Origin: an uncultured Saprospiraceae bacterium
GTDB lineage: Bacteria > Bacteroidota > Bacteroidia > Chitinophagales > Saprospiraceae
NCBI GenBank assembly: GCA_937951685.1
Contig: CALFBG010000004.1
Coordinates: 1 to 64,000, forward strand
Direction: 5' to 3'
DNA length: 64,000 nucleotides
Part shown: positions 16,352-26,682 of the stretch, piece by piece
Numbering within the stretch: position 1 is the first letter of the stretch
Layout of the letters: every line of letters starts with the position of its first letter
Notes under the pieces: generated by a model
The model's database searches: none
Seen by the model: the letters and a program-made list of their open reading frames with translations, nothing else
Told to the model about the DNA's origin: nothing
Made by a program: the position numbers and the translations under genes

Positions 16352-17983
16352 ATGTCAATACCTAAGGAACCCCGCCAGCTGATGATCAACATTATGTATT
16401 TGGTACTAACAGCAATGTTGGCACTAAATGTATCTGCTGAGATCATGAATGCTTTCTGGGATTTGAATAATAGTCTTGAAAAATCCAATAGTCTGACCGC
16501 AGAAAGCGTTAAGTCTACGAAAGAGGGTATTCAAGGCATCCTTGAGAAAAAGCCTAAACTTCAAGAACCACTGAATGCTGGTATCGATGCTGTTCGATCT
16601 GACGTAAGTACATTCGTTGACGAAATCCAAACAATTAAGGATTACCTCATCGATGAAAGTGGAGATAAAGATGGATCTCGAGGCGAAGGAGACTTTAATA
16701 AAGGTCTTCCAAAAGGTAAGAAAGATAAAGACCTTACTACTCGTTACCTTGTGAAAGCAAAAAAAGGAGACGAAATCGAAGCGAAAGTAAATGAAATCCG
16801 AGCAAAATTAATTGCTACTTACGAGACTACAATGAATAATCCTGAAGTACAGGCAGAAGCTCGATTGACGGATCAAGAAATCGCAGACAAAATTAAAAAC
16901 GTTAACGAAAATATCACGATCGGAATCGATGATAGCTGGAAAGATAAAGCGAAGAAAGACAAAAATACTTGGGCAGAATATAAGTTCAAGCAAATGCCTG
17001 TAATCGCTGTTTTACCAGTATTGACAAAACTACAAACAGATGCTAGAAACTCAGAGGCGACGATCGTCAATAAGTTGGCAGAGTTAGTAGGTGGTCGTGA
17101 AATTAAGTTAAATAAATTCTTCCCTGTAATCAACGCCAAAAAAGGATACGTGATTAAAGGAGAAAAATTTGAAGCTGAAGTTTCTATCGGAGCTTATAGT
17201 AGTGAATTTTCTAAAACTTCTAGCATTACCGTTAATGGTCAACGTATTTCGTTGAATGCAGAAGGTAAAGGTAAATTTACGGAAACCGCTAACAGCTACG
17301 GTAAGAAAAAGTTAAAGTTAACAGCGAATGTAACGAATCCTTTGACAGGCGATAAATTCACCGAGTCTTCTGAGTTCGAATATGAAGTGGGAGAACGTTC
17401 TGCTACTGTTTCTGCAGATCAAATGAACGTATTCTACATCGGGGTGGAAAACCCAATTTCAGTAGCTGTTGCGGGAGCAAATAGTAATGACGTGAAAGTG
17501 TCAGGTCAAGGTGTTACCGTTAAAGGCTCTAGAGGAAAGTATATCGTTACGGCTACTAAACCTACTGGAAATAAATCATTTGCTAAAATCAACGTTGCCG
17601 CTCCTGGTTTAGGAACGAAAGGCTTTGATTTCCGTGTGAAAAGAATTCCTAATCCAATCCCTGTTTTGGGTGCTGGTCCAAACAAATCGGGTGGAGCAAT
17701 GGGTAATGGTGAATTTAAAGCACAAGGTGGTTTGGCTACAATTCTTGAAAACTTTGACTTCAATGCTAAATGTGCCGTTCAAGGATATGAACTTACACGG
17801 GTAGCAAAACGTCAAGATCCAGTTTCTGCGTCCAACCGTGGTGCTAGATACAATGACAAAGCTAAGAGATTAGTTATGGCGGCAAAGCCTGGTGATACTT
17901 ACTATTTTGATAATGTAAAATCAAAATGTCCTGGTGATCCAGCTGGTCGAAAACTATCTTCCATCGTATTTGTGATTAAATAA
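16352..17983 (+). CDS. gldM: Gliding / type IX secretion motor protein GldM
   Basis: A 543-residue protein with one N-terminal transmembrane helix (QLMINIMYLVLTAMLALNVSAEIMNAFW, about residues 9-36) and a long periplasmic part of helical then Ig-like domains. The TM helix pair sits inside the GldL pentamer, and the periplasmic arm reaches the GldK/GldN ring to pass on torque. The region after residue 240 (NKFFPVINAKKGYVIKGEKFEAEVSIGAY) matches the family's D2-D4 domains, and the C-terminal domain contains the usual cysteine pair. Length and order agree with the family. Confidence 0.97.
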   Translation: MSIPKEPRQLMINIMYLVLTAMLALNVSAEIMNAFWDLNNSLEKSNSLTAESVKSTKEGIQGILEKKPKLQEPLNAGIDAVRSDVSTFVDEIQTIKDYLIDESGDKDGSRGEGDFNKGLPKGKKDKDLTTRYLVKAKKGDEIEAKVNEIRAKLIATYETTMNNPEVQAEARLTDQEIADKIKNVNENITIGIDDSWKDKAKKDKNTWAEYKFKQMPVIAVLPVLTKLQTDARNSEATIVNKLAELVGGREIKLNKFFPVINAKKGYVIKGEKFEAEVSIGAYSSEFSKTSSITVNGQRISLNAEGKGKFTETANSYGKKKLKLTANVTNPLTGDKFTESSEFEYEVGERSATVSADQMNVFYIGVENPISVAVAGANSNDVKVSGQGVTVKGSRGKYIVTATKPTGNKSFAKINVAAPGLGTKGFDFRVKRIPNPIPVLGAGPNKSGGAMGNGEFKAQGGLATILENFDFNAKCAVQGYELTRVAKRQDPVSASNRGARYNDKAKRLVMAAKPGDTYYFDNVKSKCPGDPAGRKLSSIVFVIK

Positions 17984-18003
17984 ATTATAAACTGAACTTA
18001 CTT

Positions 18004-18870
18004 ATGAAGATCGCTTTGAAATTTTTTGGTTTATGCCTATTAGGTATGTTTTGGGTAGCAAGTCCATTGATGGCTCAGACTCCTGAAGATGTTAAAACAG
18101 AGTCAAGTGACCCTGATGAAGATAAACCCTTAGACGATATCGTTGAGAAAAGGTTAGTCGAAGATCGACGCGTATTACCTTATCAACCTATCCGTGAGGC
18201 TGATATCTTTTGGGAAAAGAGAATCTGGAGAGTTATTGATATTCGGGAGAAAATGAATCTTCCTTTCGCCTATCCAGAAAAACCATTCTTTACCATCTTA
18301 ATGGATGCTGCAACTAACGGAGAAATCTCTGTCTACAGTACAGAAGATGATAAGTTCACCAGCAAAATTCAACCGGATGAGGTGGCCTCGATGGGCGCTA
18401 ACGTCGATACCGTAATTACATTTGATCCTGAAACTTATGAGGAGCAAATACAAATTGTGCGTAACGATTTAAATCCTGAAGATGTTAAGCGATTTAGAAT
18501 AAAAGAAGTGTGGTTTTTCAACGAGCAAACTTCTGCTTTGGAAAGACGTATCTTAGGTATTGCACCCTTAATTGATGTTAAGGATGATAACGGTAACTTC
18601 CGATACGAAAAACCAATGTTCTGGGTTTATTATCCAGACTGTCGAGAAATGTTGGCTAGACATGAGGTGTTCAACTCAGGCAATGACGCAGGTCATATGT
18701 CTTGGGAAGCTTTATTCGAAATGGGCTACTTTGCGAGCTACATTTATAAAGAATCCAACGTACACAATCGTCGTTTGCAAGATTACTTGACGGGAGTCGA
18801 TCTGCTCTTAGAAGCCGATAAGATCAAACAAGAGATCTTTAATTTCGAACATGATTTATGGTCGTATTAA
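18004..18870 (+). CDS. gldN: Gliding / type IX secretion ring protein GldN
   Basis: A 288-residue periplasmic protein with a signal peptide (MKIALKFFGLCLLGMFWVASPLMAQ). The family core includes VLPYQPIREADIFWEKRIWRVIDIREKMNLPF at about residues 58-89 and a later WVYYPDCREMLARHEVFN segment. GldN (PorN) binds GldK and completes the ring driven by GldLM. A strong terminator follows, so gldN is the last gene of this unit. Confidence 0.96.
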   Translation: MKIALKFFGLCLLGMFWVASPLMAQTPEDVKTESSDPDEDKPLDDIVEKRLVEDRRVLPYQPIREADIFWEKRIWRVIDIREKMNLPFAYPEKPFFTILMDAATNGEISVYSTEDDKFTSKIQPDEVASMGANVDTVITFDPETYEEQIQIVRNDLNPEDVKRFRIKEVWFFNEQTSALERRILGIAPLIDVKDDNGNFRYEKPMFWVYYPDCREMLARHEVFNSGNDAGHMSWEALFEMGYFASYIYKESNVHNRRLQDYLTGVDLLLEADKIKQEIFNFEHDLWSY

Positions 18871-18888
18871 GATCACTTGATCTAATTA

Positions 18889-18924
18889 AAAAGGAGAAAG
18901 CATTTACGCTTTCTCCTTTTTTTT
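18889..18924 (+). terminator. Rho-independent terminator after gldN
   Basis: A 13-bp perfect stem (18889-18901 with 18908-18920) with a 6-base loop, followed by a T run reaching 18924. It is placed 18 bp after the gldN stop and ends the gliding operon. The A-rich left arm could also serve the converging helicase gene on the other strand. Confidence 0.9.
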
Positions 18925-18994
18925 GCTTTTTTTTTAAATAACTTCAATATTTCCATACAATGGTAATATTTATGACAAGGGATTCGAGTTTCTT

Positions 18995-20905
18995 TTATTG
19001 CTGCATATATTCCCAAGCACTTTTATAACTTCCTTGTGCGTCACAATAATCTAAGAAAGCGGCATAAAAATCATCTTGCCCGATGGTTGCACTATCTCCA
19101 ATGACGACCAATTGCATCTTAGCGCGAGTCATTGCTACGTTCATCCGTCGATAATCCTTCAAAAAGCCAATGACGCCTTTTTCGTTAGAGCGTACCAGAG
19201 AGATGTAGATCATACTCCGCTCCTGTCCTTGAAAAGCATCAATAGTATCAATAGAAAGTTGTTCAATGTCCTTAAGTTGTTCTTCTTGCTGGAAAGTTTT
19301 TTGTAAATACCTAACTTGCTCTTTATACGGTGAAATAATACCGATATCCGGTAGCGTTTTATCTTTGTACGCCGTTAGCAGTTGTAACAAATGTTCTTGC
19401 AAAATATTTACTTCTCCGGGGTTAAACTTACTTAAATGCTCTGGCTTAACTTCTTCTTCAAAACCACAACCGGCGGTATCTATAAATACAATAGCTTGAT
19501 TATCCCACCAATCTAGCGTAGCCGATTTGACGGATTCGTGTGCCATTAACTTTTGCTGGTAAAATTGCTGATTCGAAAAGCCCATAATGGCTTCGTGCAT
19601 CCGATATTGGATATTAAGGAGACAGACTTGATCGCTAGTGCTAATGCATTTTTCGATTAAGGTAGTTGCTAAACCTGCTTTGGCTGCCGTATTGGATTTG
19701 ATGGTTGGAGGTAATTGAAAAGGATCTCCCGCGAGCACCACTCGATCCGCTTTACTAATTGGAATCCAGCAAGCAGGTTCCAAGGCTTGAGCAGCTTCGT
19801 CAATAAAGATAGTCTTGAATTGCCGATGTTGTAGTATTTTTTGAGCGGCTCCCACTAAGGTGCAACAAATAACCTGTGCTTGGGAGATGATTTGATCGAT
19901 CAAACGATCTTCTAATTGATTTGCCCAAGCAGATAGTGATTTTGCTTCTTCTCGGAGTGCTCTCCGCTCGTTGCGTTCTTGCGCACCAAATTTACGCTTA
20001 AATTTCTGGGCTTTCTTACGACACTGTGCTGCTTGAATCTTTACTTTTTTAATATTTTTACTTTCGGGATGATTAGATAATTGGCTATCTAAAGTATGCT
20101 TGATGATTTGATCGTCAACTCTGGAAATATTACCAATTCGCAAAACCTGCAACTCTTTCTGAGCTAAACGCTCGGTGAGTAAATCGACTGCCGCATTACT
20201 TGGGGCACAAACCAAAATGCTTAATTCGCTTCGACTGAGTACTTTAATGGTTTCAACCAAGGTTGTTGTCTTTCCCGTTCCTGGAGGGCCATGAATAACG
20301 GCCAAATCCCTCGCTGCGATTACTTGGTTGAGGGCTTGGTTTTGAGCAGGATTTAAGTTTGGAATATCAACTGTATGCTCGGTGGGCATAAATTGAGGGA
20401 GCGCAAAACCCGTTAAAACCGAACGCAGTTCTGCTAAGCGATTCCCACTAGCATCAATAACGCGTTGTAGCGCTCTTTCCATTTCAAGATAAGTACGTTC
20501 ATCAAATACTAAATCAACACCAATATGACCTTGGTCAATCCAATCGGGTAAATCTTTTGTGTTGAGAATAATATTCATTTTATGCTTAACGACGTACTTG
20601 ATCACCCCGATTTTCTCCGGGGCATAAGCACCGTCCTGCTGGGTAAAGAGAGAGACTGTCTTCCCCGCTCGGAATTGATGCGTTTTATCTAGTTGACTCG
20701 TTTTTTCTACGATGACAAATGCTCGATCACCGATTGTATAGCCCGTTTTGATCACTTGAAGCGGATACCAAGTATAACCTTTGGACCGTCGTTCGTCGAG
20801 TGTTAAGCTTTGAATGATATTTTTGAATTGCTCAAAATCAGCCGCTTTTTCTTGCCGCAATAAATCTGCTAATTGAGTTAATACTTCCTTTTCTTTTTTT
20901 GACAT
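18995..20905 (-). CDS. Superfamily 1B (Upf1/IGHMBP2-like) helicase
   Basis: A 636-residue AAA_11/AAA_12-type helicase. An N-terminal beta-barrel domain (to about residue 180) is followed by the Q-motif region, Walker A GPPGTGKTTT near residue 207, motif Ia APSNAAVDLLTERL, Walker B IDEAAQALEP near 370, and motif III LAGDPFQLPPT. Later come the QYRMHEAIMGFSN motif, GIISPYKEQVRYLQ, IDTIDAFQGQERSMIYISLVRSN and NVAMTRAKMQLVVIGD (motif VI). The closest eukaryotic type is IGHMBP2/SMUBP2, a 5'-3' DNA/RNA helicase. A long basic linker (residues 280-320) separates motifs Ia and II. The cellular role is unknown. Confidence 0.93.
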   Translation of the reverse strand: MSKKEKEVLTQLADLLRQEKAADFEQFKNIIQSLTLDERRSKGYTWYPLQVIKTGYTIGDRAFVIVEKTSQLDKTHQFRAGKTVSLFTQQDGAYAPEKIGVIKYVVKHKMNIILNTKDLPDWIDQGHIGVDLVFDERTYLEMERALQRVIDASGNRLAELRSVLTGFALPQFMPTEHTVDIPNLNPAQNQALNQVIAARDLAVIHGPPGTGKTTTLVETIKVLSRSELSILVCAPSNAAVDLLTERLAQKELQVLRIGNISRVDDQIIKHTLDSQLSNHPESKNIKKVKIQAAQCRKKAQKFKRKFGAQERNERRALREEAKSLSAWANQLEDRLIDQIISQAQVICCTLVGAAQKILQHRQFKTIFIDEAAQALEPACWIPISKADRVVLAGDPFQLPPTIKSNTAAKAGLATTLIEKCISTSDQVCLLNIQYRMHEAIMGFSNQQFYQQKLMAHESVKSATLDWWDNQAIVFIDTAGCGFEEEVKPEHLSKFNPGEVNILQEHLLQLLTAYKDKTLPDIGIISPYKEQVRYLQKTFQQEEQLKDIEQLSIDTIDAFQGQERSMIYISLVRSNEKGVIGFLKDYRRMNVAMTRAKMQLVVIGDSATIGQDDFYAAFLDYCDAQGSYKSAWEYMQQ

Positions 20906-21498
20906 ACGTAGCTGGTTGATATTGACCGTAAGGTATTAATAATTTAAACAGCGATGAAATCCAATTCGTTTAGGATTTAAGTACCAATACAATTTGATGG
21001 TAAATTAATTTTGTCTTAGTACTTATGATAGACAAAATGCATCAGTCTGTAAAAGTAAGTCTTAGTTTGATGATGCTCCCTATCCTAATAAGATATTCAA
21101 ATTAATTTAACTAAAGTTTAACGACTTTAGGTACGAAAAATAAATCCTCTTCTTTTACAAAGACAACAAAAACAGCTAAGCGTTGCACCGAGTTAATACT
21201 AGTTTAACTATTTGTCATGCTAATCGTTAGGAAAACAGGATTTCGTCGGGCTTAATACTTCACGTAACATTAACTTCTTTAGCTTAGCCTAGCCTTTGAA
21301 TTAATCTTCCATTCGTCAATTATCAGCGAAATGTATTATTCCGGTTAAAACTATTGAAATTTGAAGCGTGCTCTCCATAAATTTTGTATTTTGGCTATTT
21401 CACTGGTAAAAATTTATTGAAGTTATCGAAGTTGTTTAAATTAATTCAGCGAAAAACTTCGAGATTAGATTTAGCATATTACAGAAGAGACCCTATTC
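20906..21498. other. Intergenic region between divergent genes (593 bp)
   Basis: No supported gene. It is AT-rich and should hold promoters for the helicase (leftward) and the cyclase/ATPase (rightward). An inverted copy of the TTAAACAACTTC core lies at 21428-21439, 60 bp before the GTG start. Confidence 0.5.
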
Positions 21499-24400
21499 GT
21501 GAAACACCTGATTCCTCATTTCATTCAAGTCCGCCAAGCGAGACAAGAAAATCATGGTCATTTTCTAGCCTATACGATGTTTGTCGATCTTTCGGGTTTC
21601 ACCCGCTTGACGGAGACCTTCATGAAGCAAGGCGGAGAAGGGGCAGAACAACTTTCGATTAGTCTCAACCGTATTTTTGATCCTTTAGTCAACTTAGTGT
21701 ATGCACATGGAGGCTTTGTCCCCTACTTTGCAGGAGATGCCTTTACGGCAATTTTTTTGGTAGCAGAAACTGATTTTACGGCGCAGCGACTACTATTCAT
21801 CGCACAATCCATGCGAGATTCTTTTATTGAGCAAGGGTTACTAAAAACTAGATTTGGAGATTTTCAAATTGGAATCAAAATTGGTTTATCCTACGGCACC
21901 GTAGAATGGGGAATTGTAGGAAATACACACAAATCATTTTTCTTTCGAGGACCTGCGATTTTGGGCAGTGCACAAGCGCAAGTCCATGCTAACGAGCAAG
22001 ACATTATTCTAGACCAAAATATATCCGAGCGATGTACTTCCTTAGGACTTACCTACCAAACGGTGGCGGAAGGCTTTCTTAAACTTGTGAGTACAATTCC
22101 TGCGGAGGATTACCCAAGCGTTGCGACGCTCGATCACAAGGATTTACAAAACACTATTCCTTTCTTTTTACCAGAAGCCGTTATCAACTTCAACCAAGGA
22201 GGCGAATTTAGACCTGTTATTTCTGTTTTTATTTCTTTTAAAGGCATTCAGGACTTTGAGGTAATGAATAGTTTTGCCACCATTGTTTTGGATCAAATCA
22301 ATAATTTCTCTGGCTATTTCAAAGAAATTGATTTTGGAGATAAGGGAAGTCTAATGGTTGGTTTTTTTGGTGCGCCGATTTCTTTTGAAAATAATACGGA
22401 ACGCGCCATTGAATTTATCCAAGCAATCGAAGATCAACTGCTGCAAACGCCCGAAATTAAAAATCTGTCTTACCGAGTAGGCTTGACCTCGGGCATTGCT
22501 TATACGGGAATGATTGGTGGAAAAAAACGCTGTCAGTTTGCCGTCGTAGGCAACTGGGTCAACATCGCTGCCCGTTTGATGAGTTCTGCCGACTGGGGAG
22601 AAATTCTCGTGGATGAAGCCATTCAAAAGCATCGTGCCTTTAAGTTTAAACACCAAGGAGATATTTTTTACAAAGGTGTTGAAGAAAGCATTCCAACTTA
22701 TAAATTACTCGGACGGAATACCGAAGATAAAATATCTTTTTCGGGAGAAATGGTCGGTCGCCAAGCGGAAGTAAAAGCACTGTCTGAGTTTGCCTTAAGG
22801 AACCTGCAAGCTAAAACGGGTGCCGTTGCCTACATTTATGGAGAAGCGGGAGTTGGAAAAAGTAGACTCACCTATGAAGTCAAAAATAGACTCACAAAAA
22901 CGGTTAATCTGCACTGGCTCAATTGTCAGGCAGATCAAATTTTAAAAAAACCTTTCAATCCCTTTATTGCTTTCCTCAAAAATTACTTTGAGCAATCTCC
23001 CGAAGTAAGCATTGATACGAATTACAGTAACTTCGAAGTTAAATTCCAGAGTTTGCTCCTTCGCTGTCAAGCAGCAATTCATCCCGACCAAACACGAATT
23101 ATAGCAGAATTACTGCGAACCAAGAGTATTCTCGTTGCACTTACCGGTATTACCGTAGAAAATGAGCTCTGGGAACAACTCGATGCCAAAGGTCGTTATC
23201 AAAATACTTTGCAAGCCTTATCCAATTTTTTCTTAGCGAATGCTTTATTTCAACCAGTCGTTTTAGAATTAGAAGATGGGCATTGGTTTGATGACAGTTC
23301 AAAAGATTTTCTTAAAGAATTTTTACGGGAAGTGGCGAACGCGCCAATATTAATTTTAGTGAACGCACGGTACAAAGACGATCACAGCAAACCCATTTTA
23401 TTTGAGCAGAAAAATTTGCAAAAATATAAGATCCCAAAGTTAGAAGTTAATTTAAAAATGCTCGACTTGGAAGCCTTAAAGATATTTGCGGAGAAACGAC
23501 TTAATGGGCCTATCCGACAGGATTTTCACGAGTTACTTTTTCGAACAACCAACGGAAATCCTTTTTACGCAGAGCAAATTATTGAATTTTTTACGGAGAG
23601 TAAGCTCCTCGCCCAAACAGACGGTGAATGGTACATCAAAGACAAAGAAATCAAGCTCTCTAGTTCCATCAATTCTATTTTGATGGCGAGAATTGATCGT
23701 TTGTCAACTTTGGTAAAGGAAACCGTAAAAGCGGCGGCCGTCGTCGGTCGAGAATTTGAAGTGCCCGTTTTGTACGAAGTCATGAAACGACAAAATGACT
23801 TCAAAATCCGAAATGGGGATACTTCTAATATTCTAAAAGAGCAAATCAAACACGCCGAGAAAGGGCAGATTTGGCGAGCGATGAACGAACAAAGTTACAT
23901 TTTCAAACACTCTCTTTTTCGAGAAGCGGTTTATGGTATGCAATTGCATACGCGCTTACGAGAGTTGCACCAACTCATCGCTGAGTCGATCGAAAAAATT
24001 TATAGTAATAACTTGGAACCTAAATACCTTGATTTGGCTTTTCACTACGAACAAGCGGAACAAGAAGAAAAAACCAAAGTTTATTTACAAAAAGCCGCAG
24101 ACTACGCCAAGCGGAATTTCCAGAATCAGCAGGCACTCGTTTTTTACGACAAGCTGCTGACAGAATCTAAGTTCAAGCTTCCCTTAGCCAAACGCATTGC
24201 GCTTCTACTCAAGAAAGGAGATGTTCTTGAATTAATTGGCCAATGGGAAAGCTGCGAAGCGAGCTACGAAGAAGCCTTGCAGCACGCGACTCAACATAAA
24301 AACCTATTGCTCCTAGGGCGTACAAATAATAGTTTAGGTCACTTACTCATCTTAAAAGGTGACTACGATCGGGCAAAAACTTATCTGGAAGCAGCGGCGA

Positions 24401-25533
24401 ATTATTTTAATAAAACAATGGATGGCATCGGCCTCTTTAAGGTGTATGGCAACTTAGGGAAACTTTTTTTCCGGCAAGGAAAATACGAAGAAGCCAAAGC
24501 CTATTTTACGCGGAGTATTCAGCTCAACAATACCAACCAACACGCTAGTTTTAGTGCAGAAATTGCTGCTAACTTGGGTTTGACTCTCATGAATCAAGGC
24601 AATTTCAAGGAAGCCATTCAGTGTCAAAAGAAACAATTAGAACTTTCTAAAGCCGTCAACGATAAAGCTGGTATGGCTAGTCTTTATACAAATCTCGGTA
24701 TCGTTTATTTTGAAAAAGGCGATAATCAAGCCGCTTTGATTTCTTACCAAAAAGGCTTAAAACTGAGTAGTGAATTAGGAGATAAACTCTTAATGTCTAT
24801 CGCGATTGGTTGCATCGGCAACGTTTATCAGCGACAAGGGGACTACGAAAAAGCATTAGCGCATTTTCTTGAAGATTTAAAAATTTGTGAAGCCTTGGGC
24901 GATAAACAAGGAATTGCGATTGCCATTGGACTAATTGGAGCGTTGCGGAGTGAGGAAGGCAAATTTGACGTTGCCATTGAATTTTTACAAAAAAAGTTAA
25001 ACCTTTGTAAAGAACTTGGGTATCAAAAAGGAGCTGCTAAAGCGCTCAAAACCTTAGCGGATATTTATCGTCAACAAGGCCTTTATGCAGCATCTTTGGC
25101 TCATTACGACCAAGCAATTCAACTCACTAAAGCGATTAATAATCGACTGGTTCTTGGATTCAGTTTGATTGAAAAAGCGAATACTTTACTTCATACGAAA
25201 GCTTACGCTGCCGCAGCAAAAGTACAGCAAGAATCTAGTTACTTGATTAAATCCATTAATAATACTTCATTAATTTTTGAAGAAAAGATCTTAACAGCGA
25301 AACTTAAAGCCGTGCAAGAAAGTGATGCCGTAGCAAAAGACCTATTATTGAGTTGGTTAATCGAACACGATAAGCCAGTAGAACAAGCGACGATTTATTT
25401 TACACTTTCAGAATTGTTTCCAAGGGAGAAAGCCTATTCGCAAAAAGCACTTTTGCTGTATCAAAATTTATACCTTCTAATTCCTCGCTACGCTTTCAAA
25501 AATCGAATTGAGCAATTAGAGCAGCGTTTGTAA
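21499..25533 (+). CDS. Tandem class III nucleotidyl cyclase / AAA ATPase / TPR protein
   Basis: A 1344-residue cytoplasmic protein starting at GTG 21499. Residues about 20-190 are a first cyclase homology domain with both metal aspartates (FVDLSGFT, FAGDAF) but no Asn/Arg pair. Residues about 235-415 are a second one that lacks the first Asp (VFISFKG) but has VVGNWVNIAAR with the transition-state Asn and Arg. The purine-site Asp is replaced by Ala, so the product is uncertain. An AAA_16-like ATPase follows, with Walker A GEAGVGKS at about 451-458. From about residue 830 to the end there are ten or more TPR repeats. It may be a multidomain sensor making cAMP or cGMP. It has no membrane segment. 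Confidence 0.9.
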   Translation: MKHLIPHFIQVRQARQENHGHFLAYTMFVDLSGFTRLTETFMKQGGEGAEQLSISLNRIFDPLVNLVYAHGGFVPYFAGDAFTAIFLVAETDFTAQRLLFIAQSMRDSFIEQGLLKTRFGDFQIGIKIGLSYGTVEWGIVGNTHKSFFFRGPAILGSAQAQVHANEQDIILDQNISERCTSLGLTYQTVAEGFLKLVSTIPAEDYPSVATLDHKDLQNTIPFFLPEAVINFNQGGEFRPVISVFISFKGIQDFEVMNSFATIVLDQINNFSGYFKEIDFGDKGSLMVGFFGAPISFENNTERAIEFIQAIEDQLLQTPEIKNLSYRVGLTSGIAYTGMIGGKKRCQFAVVGNWVNIAARLMSSADWGEILVDEAIQKHRAFKFKHQGDIFYKGVEESIPTYKLLGRNTEDKISFSGEMVGRQAEVKALSEFALRNLQAKTGAVAYIYGEAGVGKSRLTYEVKNRLTKTVNLHWLNCQADQILKKPFNPFIAFLKNYFEQSPEVSIDTNYSNFEVKFQSLLLRCQAAIHPDQTRIIAELLRTKSILVALTGITVENELWEQLDAKGRYQNTLQALSNFFLANALFQPVVLELEDGHWFDDSSKDFLKEFLREVANAPILILVNARYKDDHSKPILFEQKNLQKYKIPKLEVNLKMLDLEALKIFAEKRLNGPIRQDFHELLFRTTNGNPFYAEQIIEFFTESKLLAQTDGEWYIKDKEIKLSSSINSILMARIDRLSTLVKETVKAAAVVGREFEVPVLYEVMKRQNDFKIRNGDTSNILKEQIKHAEKGQIWRAMNEQSYIFKHSLFREAVYGMQLHTRLRELHQLIAESIEKIYSNNLEPKYLDLAFHYEQAEQEEKTKVYLQKAADYAKRNFQNQQALVFYDKLLTESKFKLPLAKRIALLLKKGDVLELIGQWESCEASYEEALQHATQHKNLLLLGRTNNSLGHLLILKGDYDRAKTYLEAAANYFNKTMDGIGLFKVYGNLGKLFFRQGKYEEAKAYFTRSIQLNNTNQHASFSAEIAANLGLTLMNQGNFKEAIQCQKKQLELSKAVNDKAGMASLYTNLGIVYFEKGDNQAALISYQKGLKLSSELGDKLLMSIAIGCIGNVYQRQGDYEKALAHFLEDLKICEALGDKQGIAIAIGLIGALRSEEGKFDVAIEFLQKKLNLCKELGYQKGAAKALKTLADIYRQQGLYAASLAHYDQAIQLTKAINNRLVLGFSLIEKANTLLHTKAYAAAAKVQQESSYLIKSINNTSLIFEEKILTAKLKAVQESDAVAKDLLLSWLIEHDKPVEQATIYFTLSELFPREKAYSQKALLLYQNLYLLIPRYAFKNRIEQLEQRL

Positions 25534-25710
25534 AATGATTAAATTGAAGGTATATCAAATCTTACTTAGCTTAATTTAATACTAAACGAATGGCATCAAT
25601 CGTCCAACTCGATACAACTTTTTAGGCATAAATTCGTATTAGTTATTACATGGATTCCAAGTCTGCGATCAAAACCGACTAACAACAAACCAAAATAAGC
25701 ATTTACGTCT

Positions 25711-26682
25711 ATGAACAGCTTCCTTATTCTATTTTTTAGCATTTGCCTTGTTGCTTGCAATGAAACGCCTCCGCAAGTTGAAACGCCTCCGCAAGCTCCA
25801 CCTACAACCGATTCTACCCTAGCCTCAAAAAAAACTATGACGCCAAGCTTTGATTTTGCTTACGATTTAAAGCAACCCGACCTAAGTTTTGACTTAGATC
25901 AAGACTTACAAGAAATTTCTGGTTTGACTTTATCCCAAGATTCCCAACAAATCTGTGCGATACAGGACGAAGACGGCTTTCTCTTTTTTATTAATAAAGA
26001 GACGGGAAAGATTGAAGAGAAAATTAAATTCCACAAAAAAGGAGACTACGAAGGCCTAACTATGGTAGGTGCGAGTGTGTACGTTGTCAAAAGCACCGGA
26101 ACGCTTTACGAAGTGACGGAGTTAACGGCTAAACAACCCAAACTTGAAAAATATAAATCCTTCATCAACAAATCTTATGAGGTAGAAGGCTTATGCCACG
26201 ATGCCAAAAATAATCGCTTATTGATGGCTTGTAAAGCAAAAGCGGGCGAAGGAGATCGTTTCAAACTTACGCGTGCCATTTACAGTTTTGACCTCACAAA
26301 AAAAGAAGTCGCTTTAGAACCTAGCTTTTTGGTTAGCTTAACGCAAATCCAAGATTTTCTCAAAGGATCGGATGCGGTAAAAGAATTACACCGATTTGAT
26401 GATTTTTTTGACAAAAATCCAAGAGAAATTCCTTTTTGTCCATCCGCAGTTGCAATTCATCCCACGACGGGCAATGTGTATGTCTTATCTTCCGTCAATA
26501 AAATCTTGATGATACTTGCTCCCAATAGTAAAATCCTCCACATGGTGAAATTAGATAAGAAAATACACAAACAACCGGAAGGAATCACCTTTGAAGCGGA
26601 TGGCACTTTGTATATTTCGAATGAGGGCAAAGGAGGAACCCCAAGACTGCACCGCTTCGCTTACAACACTGCTAGTAAATAA
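25711..26682 (+). CDS. SdiA-regulated-like lipoprotein (beta-propeller)
   Basis: A 323-residue lipoprotein. The signal MNSFLILFFSICLVAC ends at a lipobox Cys, followed by a Thr/Pro linker made of a short tandem duplication (ETPPQVETPPQAP, coded at about 25761-25796). The remainder matches the SdiA-regulated family: LQEISGLTLSQDSQQICAIQDEDGFLFFI, GDYEGLTMVG, YEVEGLCHD, and HKQPEGITFEADGTLYISNEG near the end, all propeller-blade motifs. It is probably surface or periplasmic, and its function is unknown. The name comes from E. coli regulation and says nothing about SdiA here. Confidence 0.85.
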   Translation: MNSFLILFFSICLVACNETPPQVETPPQAPPTTDSTLASKKTMTPSFDFAYDLKQPDLSFDLDQDLQEISGLTLSQDSQQICAIQDEDGFLFFINKETGKIEEKIKFHKKGDYEGLTMVGASVYVVKSTGTLYEVTELTAKQPKLEKYKSFINKSYEVEGLCHDAKNNRLLMACKAKAGEGDRFKLTRAIYSFDLTKKEVALEPSFLVSLTQIQDFLKGSDAVKELHRFDDFFDKNPREIPFCPSAVAIHPTTGNVYVLSSVNKILMILAPNSKILHMVKLDKKIHKQPEGITFEADGTLYISNEGKGGTPRLHRFAYNTASK

